A stretch of DNA of 64,000 nucleotides. Origin: DAOUKH01 sp965207995 (GTDB taxonomy: Bacteria; Chloroflexota; Dehalococcoidia; SHYB01). Location of the stretch: positions 2,604,001 to 2,668,000 of the forward strand of contig OZ242299.1 in NCBI GenBank assembly GCA_965207995.1. Reading direction: 5' to 3'. Positions 16,166 to 24,751 of the stretch are shown piece by piece. Position 1 is the stretch's first letter, and every line of letters starts with the position of its first letter. The notes under the pieces are model-generated. The model was not told the DNA's origin, did no database searches, and saw only the letters and a list, made by a program, of their open reading frames with translations. The translations under genes and the position numbers were made by a program.

Positions 16166-17134
16166 ATGCAGAAGTACATCGCCCGCCGGATCGTCCTCTT
16201 TATCCCGACGCTCTTCCTTGCGTCGGTTCTCGTGTTCCTCATCGTGCGGGTCGCGCCCGGCGACCCGGTGGACACGTTCTTCGGGACCGATCCCAGCATC
16301 GACGCGGGGGTCACGTTCTCGCAGGAGCAGCGCGACGCGCTCCGTGAGGAGCTCGATCTCGACCACAACATCGTTGTGCAATATGGCTTGTGGGTGGCGG
16401 ACGTCTTCACCCTGAATCCGGGGGAGTCGTTCCGCACGCAGGAAGAGGTCCTCGACGTGGTGAAGGCGTCACTGCCGCTGACGCTGGAGCTTGCCTTCGC
16501 CACCATCATCATTGCCGTCGCCGTGGCGCTGCCACTGGGCATTATCAGCGCCATACGTCAGGACACGTGGCTCGACTATCTGCTGCGGGTCTTCAGCATC
16601 GGCTTTCTCGCCATGCCGATCTTCTGGACGGGGATCATCGCCCTGGTGATCGCATTCGAGACCTTCGCCTGGGGTCCGCCGGTGGACTACGCGGACATCT
16701 GGGAGGATCCCTGGCTGAACATAAGGAAGCTGTGGCTTCCGGTCTTGATCCTGGCACTGAACTCGGCGGCGGTGATCGCCCGGATGCTGCGTTCCGCCAC
16801 GCTGGAAGTGTTGCGCCAGGACTACGTGCGCACGGCCTTCGCCAAGGGCCTGCGCGAGCGGGTCGTGGTGGCACGGCACGTGGTGAAGAACTCGCTGCTG
16901 CCGGTGGTGACGGTGGCGGGCCTCCAGTTCGCGGTGCTCTTCAGCGGGACGGTGATCACCGAGCAGCTCTTCAACCTCCCTGGCGTGGGCAAGAAGCTGA
17001 TCCTTTCGCTCGATACCAACGACTTCCCGATCATCCAGTTCGTGGTGGTGCTGGTGGCGCTCTTCGTCACCATCATCAACCTGCTCGTGGATTTGCTTTA
17101 CGGCTATCTCGATCCGCGGATCCGGTACGAATAG
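16166..17134 (+). CDS. ABC transporter permease, DppB/OppB type
   Basis: A 322-residue inner-membrane permease of the dipeptide/oligopeptide/nickel importer family. It starts MQKYIARRIVLFIPTLFLAS (first helix), keeps the periplasmic DPVDTFFG loop, and has the ATPase-docking EAA-like loop YVRTAFAKGLRERVVVARHV before the last helices, ending with LLVDLLYGYLDPRIRYE, a DppB hallmark. With the DppC-type gene 12 bases downstream it forms the membrane channel for the divergent binding protein. No ATPase genes follow, so the DppD/F partners must be elsewhere. Cargo could be peptides, opines or other small organics. Confidence 0.93.
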   Translation: MQKYIARRIVLFIPTLFLASVLVFLIVRVAPGDPVDTFFGTDPSIDAGVTFSQEQRDALREELDLDHNIVVQYGLWVADVFTLNPGESFRTQEEVLDVVKASLPLTLELAFATIIIAVAVALPLGIISAIRQDTWLDYLLRVFSIGFLAMPIFWTGIIALVIAFETFAWGPPVDYADIWEDPWLNIRKLWLPVLILALNSAAVIARMLRSATLEVLRQDYVRTAFAKGLRERVVVARHVVKNSLLPVVTVAGLQFAVLFSGTVITEQLFNLPGVGKKLILSLDTNDFPIIQFVVVLVALFVTIINLLVDLLYGYLDPRIRYE

Positions 17135-17146
17135 GCGCGGCTTGCC

Positions 17147-18157
17147 ATGACCACGAACGCACCACTGCAGGAACAGGCCCGCCACCCCGCGGCATGGGTG
17201 CTCGACCGGGTGCGAACGCTCCCGTCGACGCTGTGGACGTTCTCGCGCCGCAAGCCGCTCGGCGGGATCGGCCTCGCCATTCTCGCGGGCATCATCCTGA
17301 TAGGGATATTCCGCGGCGTCATCGCGCCCTACGATCCCGAGCGGGTGTTCAACGAGACCATGGCGACGGAGGAGATGCCGGCGGAGAGCCTTCGGCTTCG
17401 CGGGCCCTTCACCAGCGGTACGGTGTCCGAAATACCGGACGACGCCGTCACCGTCGATGACATCATCATCGAGGACGTTTTCTTCCTGTTGGGGACCGAC
17501 CAACTGAGCAAGGACGTCTTTAGCCGCCTCGTGCATGGGGCGTGGACGGCCACCCGGCTCTCGCTTAGCGCCGTCGTGCTGGCGACGATGGCCGGTCTGC
17601 TCGTGGGCCTCCTGAGCGGCTATTACGGGGGGAGGCTCGACCTGTTCGCGCAGCGTGTGGTCGACGCCTGGCTCGCGATACCTGGGCTGATCCTCGCCAT
17701 TGCGATCGTCGGTGGCATCGGGGCGAGCACGCTGACGATCATCATCGCCATCTCTTCGTTCCTATGGCCGTCGACCTCGCGGGTTATCCGGTCGGTCACG
17801 CTGAGCGTGAAAGAATCGCAGTACGTGGAGGCGGCACGGGCGCTGGGCGCCGGCGACATCCGCATCATGGCCCGCCATGTGTTGCCGCAGACGTTGGCGC
17901 CGCTGATGATCATGGCCTCCTCGATTGTGGGCATCGCCATTACCGTCGAAGCGGCGCTGGCCTTCCTCGGCGTCGGCATTCCGCCGGGGCAGGCTTCCTG
18001 GGGGCAGATGCTCTCGGGCCAAGTCGTCACTCATGCCCGCACCGAGCCGCTGCTCGTCGTCTGGCCCGGCCTGGTGATCACCGCCGCCGTGTTCGGGGCG
18101 AACCTGCTCGGCGACTCGCTCCGCGACGTGCTCGATCCCAGGCTCCGCGGGGCGTAG
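17147..18157 (+). CDS. ABC transporter permease, DppC/OppC type
   Basis: A 336-residue permease. The N-terminal OppC domain contains a helix (GGIGLAILAGIILIGIF) and a long periplasmic insert between residues about 70 and 105. The family signature FLLGTDQLSKDVFSRLVHGA follows, then the five-helix core with GVGIPPGQASWGQML and the EAARALGAGDIRIMARHVLP docking loop. It ends NLLGDSLRDVLDPRLRG. It follows the DppB-type gene by 12 bases in one transcript. The insert is longer than in E. coli DppC and may contact the binding protein. Confidence 0.93.
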   Translation: MTTNAPLQEQARHPAAWVLDRVRTLPSTLWTFSRRKPLGGIGLAILAGIILIGIFRGVIAPYDPERVFNETMATEEMPAESLRLRGPFTSGTVSEIPDDAVTVDDIIIEDVFFLLGTDQLSKDVFSRLVHGAWTATRLSLSAVVLATMAGLLVGLLSGYYGGRLDLFAQRVVDAWLAIPGLILAIAIVGGIGASTLTIIIAISSFLWPSTSRVIRSVTLSVKESQYVEAARALGAGDIRIMARHVLPQTLAPLMIMASSIVGIAITVEAALAFLGVGIPPGQASWGQMLSGQVVTHARTEPLLVVWPGLVITAAVFGANLLGDSLRDVLDPRLRGA

Positions 18158-18163
18158 AAACCG

Positions 18164-18193
18164 CTGACCATTGCGGGGGCATTCGGTTACAAT
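18164..18193 (+). promoter_or_regulatory. Promoter of the D-aminoacylase-type gene
   Basis: CTGACC (18164-18169), an 18-base spacer and TACAAT (18188-18193) lie 68 bases before the ATG at 18262, directly after the permease stop. Confidence 0.5.
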
Positions 18194-18261
18194 TCCGTAA
18201 GCGAACGACCGGCCGCGCAGTGCGGCGCAACGGCGGGACGGCCCGCCGGAAGGGGACTGGG

Positions 18262-19959
18262 ATGCAGTACGACCTCGTGATCAAGAATGGGACCGTCATC
18301 GATGGGACGGGGCTGCCCAAGCAGCAAGCCGATGTTGCGATCAAGGACGGGCTGATCCAGGAGATCGGCCGGATCAACTCGCCGGCCAACGAGACCATCG
18401 ACGCTGAGGGGCTGATCGTCTCGCCCGGCTTCATCGACCCTCACACGCACTACGACGGCCAGCTCACCTGGGACCCGCTGGCGCTTTCTTCTTCCTGGCA
18501 CGGGGTCACCACGGTGGTGATGGGAAACTGCGGCTACACGCTGGCGCCCTGCCGCCCCGGCGACAAAGAGCATGAATACATGACGAAGACGTTCGCCAAG
18601 GTGGAGGGAATGTCACTCTCCGCGCTTGAGGCCGGCGTCCCGTGGACGTGGGAGACGTACGCGGAGTATCTGGACACGCTCGACGCGCGCCTTGGCGTGA
18701 ACGCCGTCCCCTACATCGGCCACACCGCCGTCCGCCGCTACGTGATGGGCGAGGAGTGCTTCGAGCGCGAGGCCAACGACGACGAGATCCAGCGCATGCG
18801 CATGGAGGTGGCCAAGGGCATGGCGGCGGGTGCCTGCGGCTTCTCGACCTCGCAGGCGTCGAGCCACGTCGGCTATTACGAAGAGCCGATTCCCAGCCGT
18901 CTCGCCACCGACCATGAGATCGAAACGCTCGCCAGCGCCGTCGGGGACGCCAACGCCGGCAACCTCATGGTCCTCTGCCGGAGCGCCATCGAGGGGATCA
19001 ACGCCGACGACCGTAAGCTGCTCATCCGGCTCTCCGCCGACAACGGCCGCCCGGTGATCATCCAGGGCCGCCTGATCCAAGAGGCGATCGACGCCGGCGC
19101 CGGCGTTTTCGGGCTGCTGCAGGCGAGGCCATTCGACCGTATCTTCAACCTCAAGCACACGACCATCCTCGACGGGCTGCTCACCTGGGGCGCGGTGCTC
19201 CGCTCGCCCATGGACGAGCGGCTGCGCCTGCTCCGCGACCCCGACACGCGGGCCGCCATGCGCCACGACGTCGAGCACCCCAACACCGACCGCACCAAGG
19301 GCGTCGTCCTGCCGCCGCCGCCGTGGGAGACGATCTTCGTGAACACGGTGAAACTCGACAAGAACCGCGGCCTGGAAGGGAAGTCGGTGGTCGAGATCTC
19401 GAAGGAAACGAGCAAGCACATCGCGGATGTCATCGTCGACCTGGCGCTGGAGGAGGACCTGGAGACCTTCTTCCGCTACTACAAGGGCCGGACGGACGAG
19501 GAAGAGGAACGCATGCTGCGCGACCTTCGGTCGCCGTACGCGGTGCTCGGCATCTCGGACGCCGGCGCGCACCTCGACCGCGACGACGGGGCCTACTACG
19601 CCACCCACTTCCTGCAGGAGTACGTCCGCGACAAGGGACTGTTCTCGCTGGAAGAGGCGGTCCGGATGCTGACCTTCGTGCCCGCGGCGGTGTGGAACAT
19701 CTACGACCGGGGTATCCTGCGCCCCGGCTACGCTGCCGACGTGGCGATCTTCGACGCGTCGAAGATCCGGCTCGTCTCGAAGGACATGTCGAACGACCTC
19801 CCCGGCGGCGACTACCGCTTCAGCGCGGTGCCCGACGGTGTGAAGTACACGATCGTGAACGGCGAGGTGCTTATCAAAGACCGGGAGCACCAGGGGTCGT
19901 ACCCCGGCAAGGTGATTCGCTCGAACAAGGTGAGCCGTCCCGCGATCGGCGTGAGCTAG
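18262..19959 (+). CDS. N-acyl-D-amino-acid deacylase-like amidohydrolase
   Basis: A 565-residue amidohydrolase of the D-aminoacylase group (urease-like superfamily). It has the N-terminal beta-sandwich half (MQYDLVIKNGTVIDGTGL), the metal-binding GFIDPHTHYDGQ (His61, His63), TTVVMGNCGYTLAPC (the Cys replaces one metal ligand in D-aminoacylases), the late AVLGISDAGAHLDRDDGAY with the catalytic Asp, and the closing GYAADVAIFD strand. It hydrolyses amide or hydantoin-like bonds in the cytosol. It follows a peptide-type ABC importer, so imported N-acyl or D-amino compounds are plausible substrates. The ATG at 18262 follows GGAAGGGG; a much longer open frame upstream covers the permease gene and is not coding. 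Confidence 0.9.
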   Translation: MQYDLVIKNGTVIDGTGLPKQQADVAIKDGLIQEIGRINSPANETIDAEGLIVSPGFIDPHTHYDGQLTWDPLALSSSWHGVTTVVMGNCGYTLAPCRPGDKEHEYMTKTFAKVEGMSLSALEAGVPWTWETYAEYLDTLDARLGVNAVPYIGHTAVRRYVMGEECFEREANDDEIQRMRMEVAKGMAAGACGFSTSQASSHVGYYEEPIPSRLATDHEIETLASAVGDANAGNLMVLCRSAIEGINADDRKLLIRLSADNGRPVIIQGRLIQEAIDAGAGVFGLLQARPFDRIFNLKHTTILDGLLTWGAVLRSPMDERLRLLRDPDTRAAMRHDVEHPNTDRTKGVVLPPPPWETIFVNTVKLDKNRGLEGKSVVEISKETSKHIADVIVDLALEEDLETFFRYYKGRTDEEEERMLRDLRSPYAVLGISDAGAHLDRDDGAYYATHFLQEYVRDKGLFSLEEAVRMLTFVPAAVWNIYDRGILRPGYAADVAIFDASKIRLVSKDMSNDLPGGDYRFSAVPDGVKYTIVNGEVLIKDREHQGSYPGKVIRSNKVSRPAIGVS

Positions 19960-19960
19960 T

Positions 19961-22900
19961 TCAGCGCCAGTCGTGGGCGTCGGGCATGGGGACATTCGCG
20001 TCGACGGTCTCGACGTTGGAGACGATGATGTTCGTGGTGCCGTCCCAGCGTGAGATGACGCCGCGGGCCTGTATAACCTGACTCCTGAGCTTCCCGCGGC
20101 ATTGGGCGAAGACCCGCGGCCAGAGGATGAGCTGGACGTCCCCGGTCTCGTCCTCGATGGTGACGAAGACGGTGCCATGCCTTCCCCGCGGGTGCTGCCG
20201 GGCGATGGGCCACCCCGCGACGAGCACCTCTTCGCCGTCGCCGCACCCCTCGACGGCGCCGGCGGGCAGGACCTGAGGACTCAGCCCCGGCCGCACAAAC
20301 GTCATGAGATGGCCCCTGGGATAGAGGCCCAAGACCCGGTATTCGGCCGCCATCTTCTCGTAGTCGGTGAAGTCGGCGAGCTCGGGGACGGCGTCCTGTG
20401 TCGGTACGGGGAGGGCCCGCTGCCCGTTGCGGGAGGGGCGAGTGGCGAGGCCGGCGTCCCAGAGGGCCTCCCTGCGGTTGGGGGTGACCTCGCCGAAGGC
20501 CCCGGCCACGGCCAGCGATTCCACCGCCGCGGGCCGGAGGCCCGTCCGCCGCACCAGGTCGCCCGCGCCGGAGTAGGGGCCGCCGCGCGCCCGCTCCTCG
20601 ACGATGACCGCGGCCGACTCGGCCCCAACGCCCTTCACAAGCTCTAGGCCCAGCAACACCGCCCCACCCTCGGGGGCGCACCGGACCCGGCTGCGGTTCA
20701 CGCAGGGGTTCAGGAAGGGGACGCCGAAGCGCCGGGCGTCCTCCTTGAGGGTCTCGACGGGGTAGAAGCCCATGGGCTGGTTGTTCATCAGCGCGGTGAA
20801 GAACTCCAGCGGGTAGTGCCGCTTGAGCCAGGCGGCCTGGTAGGCGGTAACCGCGAAGGCGTGGGAGTGCGACTCGGGGAACATGTAGTGGCCGTTGATC
20901 TTGCCGAAGATCTTCTCGGCCACGTCCTCCGGGACGCCGTTCGCCGCGGCGCCCTCGAGGAAGCGCCGACGGTGCATGTCGATCAGGTGCTCGGCGTTGG
21001 GCTTGGCGAAGGCCCGCCTGATCTCGTCGGCCTGGGCGGCGTTCATCCCCGCGACGTCCATGACGAGCTGGATGACCTGCTCCTGCCAGACGATGATCCC
21101 GTAGCCCCGTTCGAGGGCGCGCTTCTCCAGCGGGTGGTCGTACTCCCACGCCGCGCCGTGCCGGTAGCGCTCGACGAACTGGGAGACGGCACTGCCCTGC
21201 ACGCCGACGCCGGGGCGGATGAGCGCGACCTGGTAGGCGAGGTCGAGGAGGTTGCGGGAGCGCAGCCGGCGCGCCAGCTTGAGCTGGGCGGGCGACTGCA
21301 GGAGGAAGACACCCTTCGACCCGCCGGCGCTGATCATCTCGTAGACGGCGTCTTCCTCCGGGTCGATCTTGCTCAGGTCGGGCCGCTTCCCCTCGCGCCG
21401 TTCGACGAGGTCGAGGGCCTCCTCCATCTGGTCCAGTACCGGCAGGGAGAGCAGGTCGATCTTGGCGAAGCCGGCGTCGGCGACGCTGTCCTTGTCCCAG
21501 TCCATGATGTAGCGGCCGTCGATGGCCCCGGCCCGCATGGGCACCATCTCCGGGATGGGTGAGCTGCTGAGGACCATGCCGCCGACGTGCTGGCCCAGCG
21601 CCTTGGGCGCGCGCAGCAGCTGAGGCGCGAGCGCCGCCAGGTCGCGCCATCCCGGAGCGTCCACCCGTTCTGTGAACGCGGGGAGCGCCAGCATCTCCTC
21701 CCGCAGGAGTCCGCCGCCGCCGTCCTCGACCTGCTTGGACAGCCGCCGCAGGTCCTCTTTGGGCAGGCCGAGGGCCTTGCCCAGGTCTTGAATGACGCCC
21801 TTGATGGAGTAGGTGGCGACGGCGCCGGCGAGGACGGCGAACTCCGGCCCGAAGTGGCGGTGGACCCGCGCGATCAGGTCGTCGCGGAGCGCGCGGGGGA
21901 AGTCGAGGTCGATGTCGGGGAGCATGGTCATGTCCTCCGACATGAACCGCTCCAGGGTGAGGTCCCAGCGGAGGGGGTCGACGTGGCTGATGCCGATCAG
22001 GTAGCCGGCGAGCAAGGCGACCGATGAGCCCCGGCCCCGGCCGGGGGGCCGCTCCTCGAGGGGCGTCTCGGGAGAGGTCAGCCCCTTCTCCTCCATGATC
22101 TGCTGGGCGAGCAGGACGATCTCGCGGTAGAGGAGCAGAAAGCCGGCCAGGTTGTGCCTGCGGATCAGTTGCATCTCCTCGGCGAGGCGCTGTTCTACGC
22201 GCGGTGACACCGAGCCGTAGCGGCGGACGGCAGCCTCGACGCAGAGCTGTTCCAGGTAGCTCTCGGCGGTGTAGCCCTCCGGCGTCACGGGGTCGGGGAG
22301 GGTGTAGCCCAAGTCGGTGGCGAGGTTGAAGGAGCAGCGCTCCGCGATCCTCAGGGTGTTGGCGAGAGCGTCGGGACGGTCGCGGAAGAGGTGCGCCATC
22401 CGCGCGGGAGATTTCAGGTGCAGGTGGTGGTTGGGGCGGAGGTAAGGGAGGGCCTGATCGATGGTGACGTTCCGCCGCGCCGCCGCCAACACGTGCTGGA
22501 GCCGGTAGCGCTCGGGCGCGTGGTAGAGGACGTCGTTGGTGGCGACCAACGGAGCGCCGGCTTCATCGGCCAGGGCGGCCAGCTCGCGGTTGCGGCGGGT
22601 GTCGCCGGAGAGGAAGTTGCGCTGCACCTCGACGTACACCGCGTCCGGGCCGAACCACTCCCGGTACCGGCTGAGCAGGCCCACGGCCTCCTCCCGGCGG
22701 CCGTCGAGCGCCAGGTTGGCGAGCGGTCCGTCGCGGCCGCCGGTCAGCAGGACCACGCCGCCGGCATGCTCGGGGAGGTAGACGGGGTCGAGCCTGGGCT
22801 GCCTCCGGTCGGCGGCGTTGGCCAGGGTGAAGAGCCGGGAGATGTTGGCGTAGCCCTGCCGCGTCTCGGCCAGCAGGATGAGACGGGAGCCGTCGGTGAG

Positions 22901-23107
22901 GGCCAGCTCGCCCCCGGTGATCGGTTGGACGCCGAGGCTGTTGGCGAGGCGGGCGAACTCCAGCGCCCCGCAGAGGTTGGCGTCGGTGAGGGCCAGGGCG
23001 TGGTAGCCGTGCTCGCCCGCCTGGGCCAGCAGCTCGTGGGTATGCGACGCGCCCACGCCGAAGGAGTAGAAGCTCGCGGCGTGCAACTCGACGTAACCGG
23101 CGGTCAT
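19961..23107 (-). CDS. dnaE2: Error-prone DNA polymerase III alpha subunit, DnaE2
   Basis: A 1048-residue C-family polymerase of DnaE2 length. The N-terminal PHP domain begins YVELHAASFYSFGVGASH. The polymerase catalytic acid motif is MLPDIDLDFPRALRDDLI near residue 400, followed by VATYSIKGVIQDLGKALGLP and the AFAKPNAEHLIDMH fingers. The C-terminal HhH and OB-fold regions end with TVFVTIEDETGDVQLILWP. DnaE2 performs SOS-induced mutagenic translesion synthesis with ImuB and the beta clamp. The ATG at 23107 lies 16 bases after the imuB stop, so the two form an operon under the SOS promoter at 24616-24645. An open frame continues to 23464 but overlaps imuB. Confidence 0.93.
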   Translation of the reverse strand: MTAGYVELHAASFYSFGVGASHTHELLAQAGEHGYHALALTDANLCGALEFARLANSLGVQPITGGELALTDGSRLILLAETRQGYANISRLFTLANAADRRQPRLDPVYLPEHAGGVVLLTGGRDGPLANLALDGRREEAVGLLSRYREWFGPDAVYVEVQRNFLSGDTRRNRELAALADEAGAPLVATNDVLYHAPERYRLQHVLAAARRNVTIDQALPYLRPNHHLHLKSPARMAHLFRDRPDALANTLRIAERCSFNLATDLGYTLPDPVTPEGYTAESYLEQLCVEAAVRRYGSVSPRVEQRLAEEMQLIRRHNLAGFLLLYREIVLLAQQIMEEKGLTSPETPLEERPPGRGRGSSVALLAGYLIGISHVDPLRWDLTLERFMSEDMTMLPDIDLDFPRALRDDLIARVHRHFGPEFAVLAGAVATYSIKGVIQDLGKALGLPKEDLRRLSKQVEDGGGGLLREEMLALPAFTERVDAPGWRDLAALAPQLLRAPKALGQHVGGMVLSSSPIPEMVPMRAGAIDGRYIMDWDKDSVADAGFAKIDLLSLPVLDQMEEALDLVERREGKRPDLSKIDPEEDAVYEMISAGGSKGVFLLQSPAQLKLARRLRSRNLLDLAYQVALIRPGVGVQGSAVSQFVERYRHGAAWEYDHPLEKRALERGYGIIVWQEQVIQLVMDVAGMNAAQADEIRRAFAKPNAEHLIDMHRRRFLEGAAANGVPEDVAEKIFGKINGHYMFPESHSHAFAVTAYQAAWLKRHYPLEFFTALMNNQPMGFYPVETLKEDARRFGVPFLNPCVNRSRVRCAPEGGAVLLGLELVKGVGAESAAVIVEERARGGPYSGAGDLVRRTGLRPAAVESLAVAGAFGEVTPNRREALWDAGLATRPSRNGQRALPVPTQDAVPELADFTDYEKMAAEYRVLGLYPRGHLMTFVRPGLSPQVLPAGAVEGCGDGEEVLVAGWPIARQHPRGRHGTVFVTIEDETGDVQLILWPRVFAQCRGKLRSQVIQARGVISRWDGTTNIIVSNVETVDANVPMPDAHDWR

Positions 23108-23123
23108 GCGCGGGGGCCCGGTC

Positions 23124-24569
23124 CTAGGCGCTCTGCCGGTACCAGCGGGGCTCGCCGCGGTCGCGGAAGAGGGTGATCTGCGACCCGTCGTCGAGGCGCG
23201 CCCGGTGGTAGGTGCGGGTGAGCGGGCTGGGCATCCACCAGAGGTCGAAGCTCCACGTGTCCTCGATATCGGCCACTCGCCGCCAGTGTCCGCCGAGCCG
23301 GACCGACACGGGCAGGCGGCCAGCCTGCTCCCGGACCGCAACGGCGATGGGCGCGGAGAGCGAGCCGATCTCCTGCCGTCCCGATGGATCGATCGGCACC
23401 CGCAGGGCGCGCATCTCCGGTGCGGGGTGCCAGGGGGCGACCTCGACCACGCGGTAGAGGGCATGGCCGCCGTTCATGCGCCCCCGGAGCCGCCGGTCGA
23501 CCTCGACGAGCCGCCGTTCCCGGCTGTCCCGCATCTCCTCGGTCAGCCCGAGCTGCAGGCCCGAGTCGCCGGTGAGGTCGGAGAGGGCGAGAGTCACTTC
23601 CTCGATGGGCGCCTGGGGGTGGTCGGCCTCCAGCCGGCTCCTCAGGATGCGGGAGGCGTTCTGCCAGTTCCCCGCCGCCTGCTTGAACCGGAACGTCCGC
23701 TCCCAGGCCGCCTCCCGGTGGAGCAGGCACTCCACGGCGGCGCCGCCCGCGTACCTTCCCCGCATCTCGGGGCGGGCGTAGGCCTTTCGCAGCAGGGCGT
23801 CGACCGCGACGAAGAGGACGTCGATGGAGGAGGAGGTGAAGGGGAGCGCGGCGTGCTCGGCCACGGCCTCCTCGTACTTCAGCGGGACCAGGGGGTTGTC
23901 GTCGATGCCGCGGGAGCATTGCCAGGCCCGTCGGCCCGCCGGCCCGAACCGGTCGTCGAGCGCCCCCTCCGGCATGGCGGCCACGTCGCCCATGGTGCGC
24001 AGGCCGAAGCGCTTGAGGCCGGTCTGGATGTCGAGCGGAACGGGCAGCAGGTCTACCGAGTGGGGCGCGAGGAAGGCCCGGACGTCCTCGGGGACCTGGC
24101 GCGCGCCGAGCGCCTCGGCGGTCCGGGCGGCGACGAGGGCCGGGAACTTGGCGGCCGCCACGCCGACGCGCGGGGCCAGGTAGGTGGGGACGGCGTCCAG
24201 CAGCGCGCAGACGATCCCGGCCTCCCCGCGGTACAGCCGCTCCAGACCGTCCATCTGCACATAGGCGGTCCCAAGCTCCGAGCGCTCGACACGGTCGCCG
24301 ACCTCCTGAAGGGAGGTGAGCATCCGGCGGAAGACCTTGCGGTAGGCGGGCTCGTCGGCCTCGATGACGACGGTGCCGGCGTGGCGCGACAGCGCCTGCT
24401 CCAACGTCATGCCTGGGTTCACGCCGGCGGCGGCCGGAAAGAAGTCGACGACCACGGGCCTGCCGCCCGCGCGGTCGACGATGACGGCAGGCTTGCCGTC
24501 GAGGTGCGGCTGCCGCCGCAGCTCGATCTTCGCCCGCAGATGTGTGACGAGCACACAGGCGACCCGCAC
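23124..24569 (-). CDS. imuB: ImuB-like Y-family DNA polymerase homologue
   Basis: A 481-residue protein with the Y-family polymerase fold and a long C-terminal extension, as in ImuB. The usual first catalytic Asp region is replaced by VACVLVTHLRAKIELRR, and the SIDEA motif by VQMDGLERLYRG, so it should be catalytically inactive. Palm and little-finger parts remain, such as PRVGVAAAKFPALVAARTA and LKRFGLRTMGDVAAMPEGAL. In the mycobacterial system ImuB is the adaptor linking DnaE2 to the clamp. The GTG start at 24569 follows GAGGAGG. The RecA-like ImuA that usually precedes it is absent here. Confidence 0.9.
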   Translation of the reverse strand: MRVACVLVTHLRAKIELRRQPHLDGKPAVIVDRAGGRPVVVDFFPAAAGVNPGMTLEQALSRHAGTVVIEADEPAYRKVFRRMLTSLQEVGDRVERSELGTAYVQMDGLERLYRGEAGIVCALLDAVPTYLAPRVGVAAAKFPALVAARTAEALGARQVPEDVRAFLAPHSVDLLPVPLDIQTGLKRFGLRTMGDVAAMPEGALDDRFGPAGRRAWQCSRGIDDNPLVPLKYEEAVAEHAALPFTSSSIDVLFVAVDALLRKAYARPEMRGRYAGGAAVECLLHREAAWERTFRFKQAAGNWQNASRILRSRLEADHPQAPIEEVTLALSDLTGDSGLQLGLTEEMRDSRERRLVEVDRRLRGRMNGGHALYRVVEVAPWHPAPEMRALRVPIDPSGRQEIGSLSAPIAVAVREQAGRLPVSVRLGGHWRRVADIEDTWSFDLWWMPSPLTRTYHRARLDDGSQITLFRDRGEPRWYRQSA

Positions 24570-24615
24570 GGCGCCTCCTCGGTTGCGAGAGTCCCGGAAC
24601 GATCGGGGACGAAGG

Positions 24616-24645
24616 ATGATAGAGAACGTACGTTCTCTCTGTCAA
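24616..24645 (-). promoter_or_regulatory. SOS-regulated promoter of imuB-dnaE2
   Basis: On the minus strand a perfect TTGACA (24645-24640), an 18-base spacer and TATCAT (24621-24616) lie about 47 bases before the imuB start. The whole spacer is filled by the LexA-type palindrome described separately, so repressor binding would block RNA polymerase directly. Confidence 0.8.
24621..24638. promoter_or_regulatory. LexA/SOS box, GAACGTACGTTC
   Basis: A perfect 18-bp palindrome (AGAGAACGTACGTTCTCT) contains the GAAC-N4-GTTC core (24624-24635) recognised by LexA/DinR of Gram-positive bacteria, including several Chloroflexota and Actinobacteria. It lies between the -35 and -10 of the imuB-dnaE2 promoter. 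It could also affect the rightward gene at 24752, which starts 114 bases away. Confidence 0.85.
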
Positions 24646-24724
24646 AGGGTTGATGGCGAACAGGCCAGTTCCTACGAAAATTATAAAAAGTTATAGATAG
24701 CTAGGCTAAAAGTTACGCATAGGT

Positions 24725-24730
24725 TATAAT
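24725..24730 (+). promoter_or_regulatory. TATAAT -10 element for protease A
   Basis: A perfect TATAAT lies 22 bases before the ATG at 24752 in an unusually AT-rich stretch (about 24665-24745) containing several TTATA runs. No clear -35 hexamer is seen. Confidence 0.45.
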
Positions 24731-24751
24731 ACATAAAGTAAACTGGATGGT

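Noticed and set aside
17764..18261. A 166-codon N-terminal extension of the D-aminoacylase-type gene
   Set aside because: It covers the DppC-type permease in another frame, and an ATG with GGAAGGGG upstream gives the expected family N terminus at 18262.
24570..24751. A small gene or imuA remnant between imuB and protease A
   Set aside because: The 182 bases contain the SOS promoter and an AT-rich promoter-like stretch. No frame has a RecA-like motif or a ribosome binding site.
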